DNA of 64,000 nucleotides from an uncultured Bacteroidales bacterium (GTDB lineage Bacteria > Bacteroidota > Bacteroidia > Bacteroidales > P3): contig ONFR01000002.1 in assembly GCA_900317125.1 (NCBI GenBank), positions 124,001 to 188,000 on the forward strand, read 5' to 3'. Under the pieces are notes generated by a model that ran no database searches, was not told where the DNA came from, and saw only the letters and a program-made list of their open reading frames with translations. Below, piece by piece: positions 61,061 through 64,000 of this stretch. A program made the position numbers and the translations under genes. Position 1 is the first letter of the stretch. Each line of letters opens with the position of its first letter.

Positions 61061-63418
61061 TTATCTTAGTAATGTGATGGTTCCTTTCAGTTCCTGCGTC
61101 ATCAACGGCTCGAGCGAGTTGCGGTAGCGGATGATGTAGATATAAGCGCCTTCGGGGCAAGGACGGCCCTGCATGTCGTTTCCGTCCCAGAAGCCGCCGG
61201 GGCATTCGAAGTGCGACACCTGTTCGCCCATGCGGTTGTATATCCATACATAGATGTTCGTCACATTGCCCTGGATATAGGGCTCGAACCTGTTGTTGCT
61301 TTCTTTGCCCGGGGTGAAGACGTTGGGGATAAACTCCGAGATGCGGTGCAGCGGGATGACTGTCAACGCGGTGTCGTCGCAGCCGTAGTCGTTGTGTACA
61401 GCCAGTCGGACGTCGATGCTGTCCACGCCGCTCAGCGGGAAGATGACGCTCGTCTGTTCGGCGGTGCTGGTCTGTCCGTTGGGCAGCAGCCACTTGCGGC
61501 TGTTATGTCCGTAGCTGAGATCCTGCAAGTCGATAGTCAGCTCGTCGATGGTGGCCACCTCGGGCGAATGGCCGATGATGGCTTTCATGGGGATGAAGGT
61601 GAAATCCAAGGTCACTGTGCTGTCGCAGCCCCATTCATTCTTCAGCCGCACTGTGTCTTGGTCGCGGGTGTCGGTATTGTTCTGCGAATAGGTCTTCCCG
61701 TTCAGCCAAGTGAAAGGTTTGCAGTCCTGCACATAATCCACCGATTGACTATTGTCCGACACGATAAGGTGCAGATGGCGGGTGCTGTCGCACTCGGTGA
61801 CGGAATAGTAGTGCTTGCTGGTGTCCACCGGGGTACGGAAGGTCATCCCGTTCCAAGTGTACGAATCGCCCTGGCAGATACCCACAGTGTCGTAAAAATG
61901 ATAGTTGGGGTAAGTGGTGATGAGCAGACTGTCATTGTTGTTGCAACCATTGTGGAAGGAGGCAGAACACACAATCCAGGTCGAGTCGACGTGGTTCGGG
62001 GTGAGATGACCGCTTTGGTCGTTCAGCGTCACCGAGTTGCCCCCTATTGTCAAGGCGCTGGAAGGCATGAGGGTGATGACACCGTTCAGCTCTTTCTTAG
62101 CACTCCATGAGCAGGAGTCGAGGGTCTGTAGGTCGGTGGGGTATTGCAGTCCGATGGTGGTGCGCTCGCCTTCGCAGATCACTTCGCGGTCGGCAAAGAG
62201 CGACATGCTGCGCGAGGTGTCCATGCCCACGGTGATGGTGTCGCGCATACTGACTCCGTCCACGCCATACCAATAGCCGTTGGCTCCCTGATAGGTGCAT
62301 TTCACCAAATAGCGTGATGTGCGGTGGGGGGTGACTTTCACCATCGTTCTATCTGGGGTCATGTAGATACCGTTCGTGTCGCCCTGGTCGTTGGTGAATT
62401 CTACCGAGTCGATAATATTGCCGTTGGCATCCTCTATCAGTCTCAACCATGTGATGGCGCTCACGGTCTCACCCTGAGGGGTGAAGCGCCATGCTTCGTA
62501 CGAGCAGGTGTCCGTCCAGCCATTAGCCTGGTCGCCTCTGCCGGGAGCGATAAAAGCAGCGGGAGCGTCGGGGTGGATATAGTATGAAGGAGTGCCGTAG
62601 TAATTGATGTCGTGGTAATGCGACTCCTGTGTTGTGCCGGTGGAGTTCTGGATGCCCACAAGGCCCCAGCCGCCGTTGGTGGATGAGCAGCAGGCGCGTT
62701 TTTTGATATGCACCTCGATGATGTTGGTGCCCTCATAGCAGACAATCTGGTACGTGCAACGGTCGTTCCCGTGGGAGCTGTTAGGATACAGCGGTACCTC
62801 GTTCACGCTTGCACACAGGTGCCGGCAGGGGAATTCGCCTCCCACATAGCGGAACATTCCTTGGGTGGCGGAAAGCACATCCGGTGTCGGGTGGATGTCC
62901 TCATACACGCCATAGATTGCGTTCTTCGAGGGGAATGAGGTGCTCGGGATGGCGGGACTGGAATAGTTGGTGGGTCTATACTCGTATGCACAATATTGTC
63001 CTATTTGGGACAAGTCGAACGTGACAATACCATTCGACCCCACCACTGCCTGGGTATAAGGATACCCGAAAAAGAGGAACGTGAACGGGAAAGAAATGGA
63101 CGCATTCTCCCATGAGTCGTCAGTACTGATGTTCAGTCGCGAACCCGCGTGGAATGTAGGGTCGACGGGATTGTAAGGAATCGAGTCGACAATGTATGTC
63201 CCGTTGAAATGCTGGGTGGTGATAAATGATGAACAGTGCAGGATTAGCGAACCGTTGACACAGGTGACCAGTGTGTCCCACCCGTTCTGATGGCATAACT
63301 GGGATGGCTCATGGTCATATTTTGCGTCGATGGTAATCTCAGGACATTGAGCATGTAATGCGGTGCTAAATATAAGGCAGGCACCAATGAGTGCAGCGCG
63401 AAATTGTTTTTTCATCAT
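61061..63418 (-). CDS. Large secreted protein with T9SS type B (CHU_C) C-terminal domain
   Basis: 785 residues with a signal peptide (1-23, ALHAQ). The body is beta-rich, with a segment FTFLFFGYPYTQAVVGSNGIVTF (about 105-130) of the kind seen in surface proteins with nidogen-like or lectin-like folds, and several Ig-like stretches with cysteine pairs. The C-terminal domain (about 695-785; FIPNVFTPGKESNNRF, IYVWIYNRMGEQVSHFECPGGFWDGNDMQGRPCPEGAYIYII, LKGTITLLR) is the gliding-motility-associated type B sorting domain. It should be exported by T9SS. Function is probably adhesion or binding. asd follows 13 bases later. Confidence 0.85.
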   Translation of the reverse strand: MMKKQFRAALIGACLIFSTALHAQCPEITIDAKYDHEPSQLCHQNGWDTLVTCVNGSLILHCSSFITTQHFNGTYIVDSIPYNPVDPTFHAGSRLNISTDDSWENASISFPFTFLFFGYPYTQAVVGSNGIVTFDLSQIGQYCAYEYRPTNYSSPAIPSTSFPSKNAIYGVYEDIHPTPDVLSATQGMFRYVGGEFPCRHLCASVNEVPLYPNSSHGNDRCTYQIVCYEGTNIIEVHIKKRACCSSTNGGWGLVGIQNSTGTTQESHYHDINYYGTPSYYIHPDAPAAFIAPGRGDQANGWTDTCSYEAWRFTPQGETVSAITWLRLIEDANGNIIDSVEFTNDQGDTNGIYMTPDRTMVKVTPHRTSRYLVKCTYQGANGYWYGVDGVSMRDTITVGMDTSRSMSLFADREVICEGERTTIGLQYPTDLQTLDSCSWSAKKELNGVITLMPSSALTIGGNSVTLNDQSGHLTPNHVDSTWIVCSASFHNGCNNNDSLLITTYPNYHFYDTVGICQGDSYTWNGMTFRTPVDTSKHYYSVTECDSTRHLHLIVSDNSQSVDYVQDCKPFTWLNGKTYSQNNTDTRDQDTVRLKNEWGCDSTVTLDFTFIPMKAIIGHSPEVATIDELTIDLQDLSYGHNSRKWLLPNGQTSTAEQTSVIFPLSGVDSIDVRLAVHNDYGCDDTALTVIPLHRISEFIPNVFTPGKESNNRFEPYIQGNVTNIYVWIYNRMGEQVSHFECPGGFWDGNDMQGRPCPEGAYIYIIRYRNSLEPLMTQELKGTITLLR

Positions 63419-63664
63419 GTTTATATTAAGTCATTATTTAACGTCAAGTCGCATTATATATTGTATGCGTTTGCTTTTTTCTTGCCCTTATGACACACAA
63501 TATCGATTTTGCTGCACTTTTTTAAATATTTTTATGATTTTTCTACGGGGTCTGTGCCCTGACGCTATGCACTGGATGCCGCGAACGAAAACCGGCGACA
63601 CCTCCTTCCGCAAGCGGGTAGGGGAGATGTCGCCGGCATAATTGGGCATCAATAGCGATGTCGA

Positions 63665-64000
63665 TTATTGCTTGATTCTCATCTTATAGAACGAGCGGTA
63701 GGCAAACAAGATAGCGATGGCCAGAAACACCAGTCCGACCCATGGGGCGATATGGCGGAAGCCTTCGCTGATGGCAATCTCCATGGCCAGTACACCGAAG
63801 AGGGTGGTGAACTTGATGATGGGGTTCAGGGCCACGGACGAGGTGTCCTTGAACGGGTCGCCCACGGTGTCGCCCACCACGCTGGCATCGTGCAGGGGGG
63901 TGCCCTTGGCTTTCATGTCCACCTCAACCACCTTCTTGCCGTTGTCCCATGCACCGCCTGCGTTGGCCATATACACGGCCTGGAACAGACCGAACACGGC
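63665..64000 (-). CDS. hppA: Membrane-bound proton/sodium-pumping pyrophosphatase, C-terminal end
   Basis: The gene runs off the window at base 64000, so only the last 111 codons are seen. ANAGGAWDNGKKVVE and the long conserved DASVVGDTVGDPFKDTSSVALNPIIKF segment are diagnostic for M-PPases, where these Asp and Lys residues bind Mg-pyrophosphate. Two final membrane helices follow. The enzyme pumps H+ or Na+ across the inner membrane using pyrophosphate; the ion and K+ dependence are set by residues outside the window. Confidence 0.93.
   Translation of the reverse strand, partial: AVFGLFQAVYMANAGGAWDNGKKVVEVDMKAKGTPLHDASVVGDTVGDPFKDTSSVALNPIIKFTTLFGVLAMEIAISEGFRHIAPWVGLVFLAIAILFAYRSFYKMRIKQ

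Overview
The window looks like a chromosomal segment of a Bacteroidota bacterium, most likely an uncultured Bacteroidales from a gut, rumen or oral community. The evidence is type IX secretion (T9SS) type A C-terminal sorting domains on three proteins (1-276, 5382-6329, 11652-13112), a type B gliding-motility C-terminal domain (61061-63418), GldH-like and GldI-like lipoproteins, a BspA-type leucine-rich-repeat lipoprotein, Bacteroidetes-type ParC and AtpB, and at least a dozen copies of the Bacteroidetes -7 promoter box TAnnTTTG at sensible distances upstream of genes. Start codons were chosen mainly from signal peptides, conserved N-termini and these promoter boxes, because purine-rich ribosome binding sites are largely absent, as is usual for the phylum.

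Layout. 1-3.4 kb: T9SS protein end, SulP anion transporter, a four-helix-bundle gene flanked by repeats, and YebC. 3.4-5.2 kb: a gene-poor stretch of short repeats, one copy of a 104-bp interspersed repeat, and a strongly structured candidate RNA on the minus strand. 5.2-11.5 kb: an accessory block bounded by tRNA-Glu(CUC) and tRNA-Ser(CGA). It holds an orphan C10-protease propeptide protein, then a minus-strand cassette (166-aa unknown, PD-(D/E)XK-like protein, remnant of an MBL gene, 157-aa unknown, RNase J-like MBL/beta-CASP nuclease, metallophosphoesterase) divergent from a WYL-domain regulator. 11.6-22.7 kb: a T9SS protein, then a mostly housekeeping minus-strand block (membrane protein, pyrI-pyrB, TPR lipoprotein, dus, cvpA, PAP2, obg, adk, two FKBP-type proteins, DHH phosphoesterase). 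22.8-29.2 kb: DPP5-like peptidase, BspA-like lipoprotein, a FISUMP-like lipoprotein and an OmpA-family protein. 29.9-50 kb: central metabolism and envelope (ppdK, pckA, DPP4-like peptidase, beta-barrel, arginine deiminase, DUF2723 protein, small RHH protein, lone atpB, pgk, beta-barrel, S41 peptidase, barrel-like lipoprotein, ygiQ). 50-57.5 kb: parC, glycosyltransferase, hflX and two tandem FISUMP-like lipoproteins. 57.6-64 kb, minus strand: uvrC, gldH-like, asd, a type B T9SS protein and the 3' end of hppA.

How it fits together. The metabolic genes suggest an anaerobe that uses PPDK and PEP carboxykinase at the PEP/pyruvate/oxaloacetate node, degrades peptides through surface or periplasmic S9 and S41 peptidases, deiminates arginine, and energises its membrane with both an ATP synthase and a pyrophosphatase. 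The most promising unexplained material is the tRNA-bounded cassette at 6.6-11.3 kb, the 104-bp repeat with invariant internal spacing, the structured RNA at 4.25-4.40 kb, and the tandem lectin-like lipoproteins whose C-termini differ mainly at AAC/TAC-type codons.
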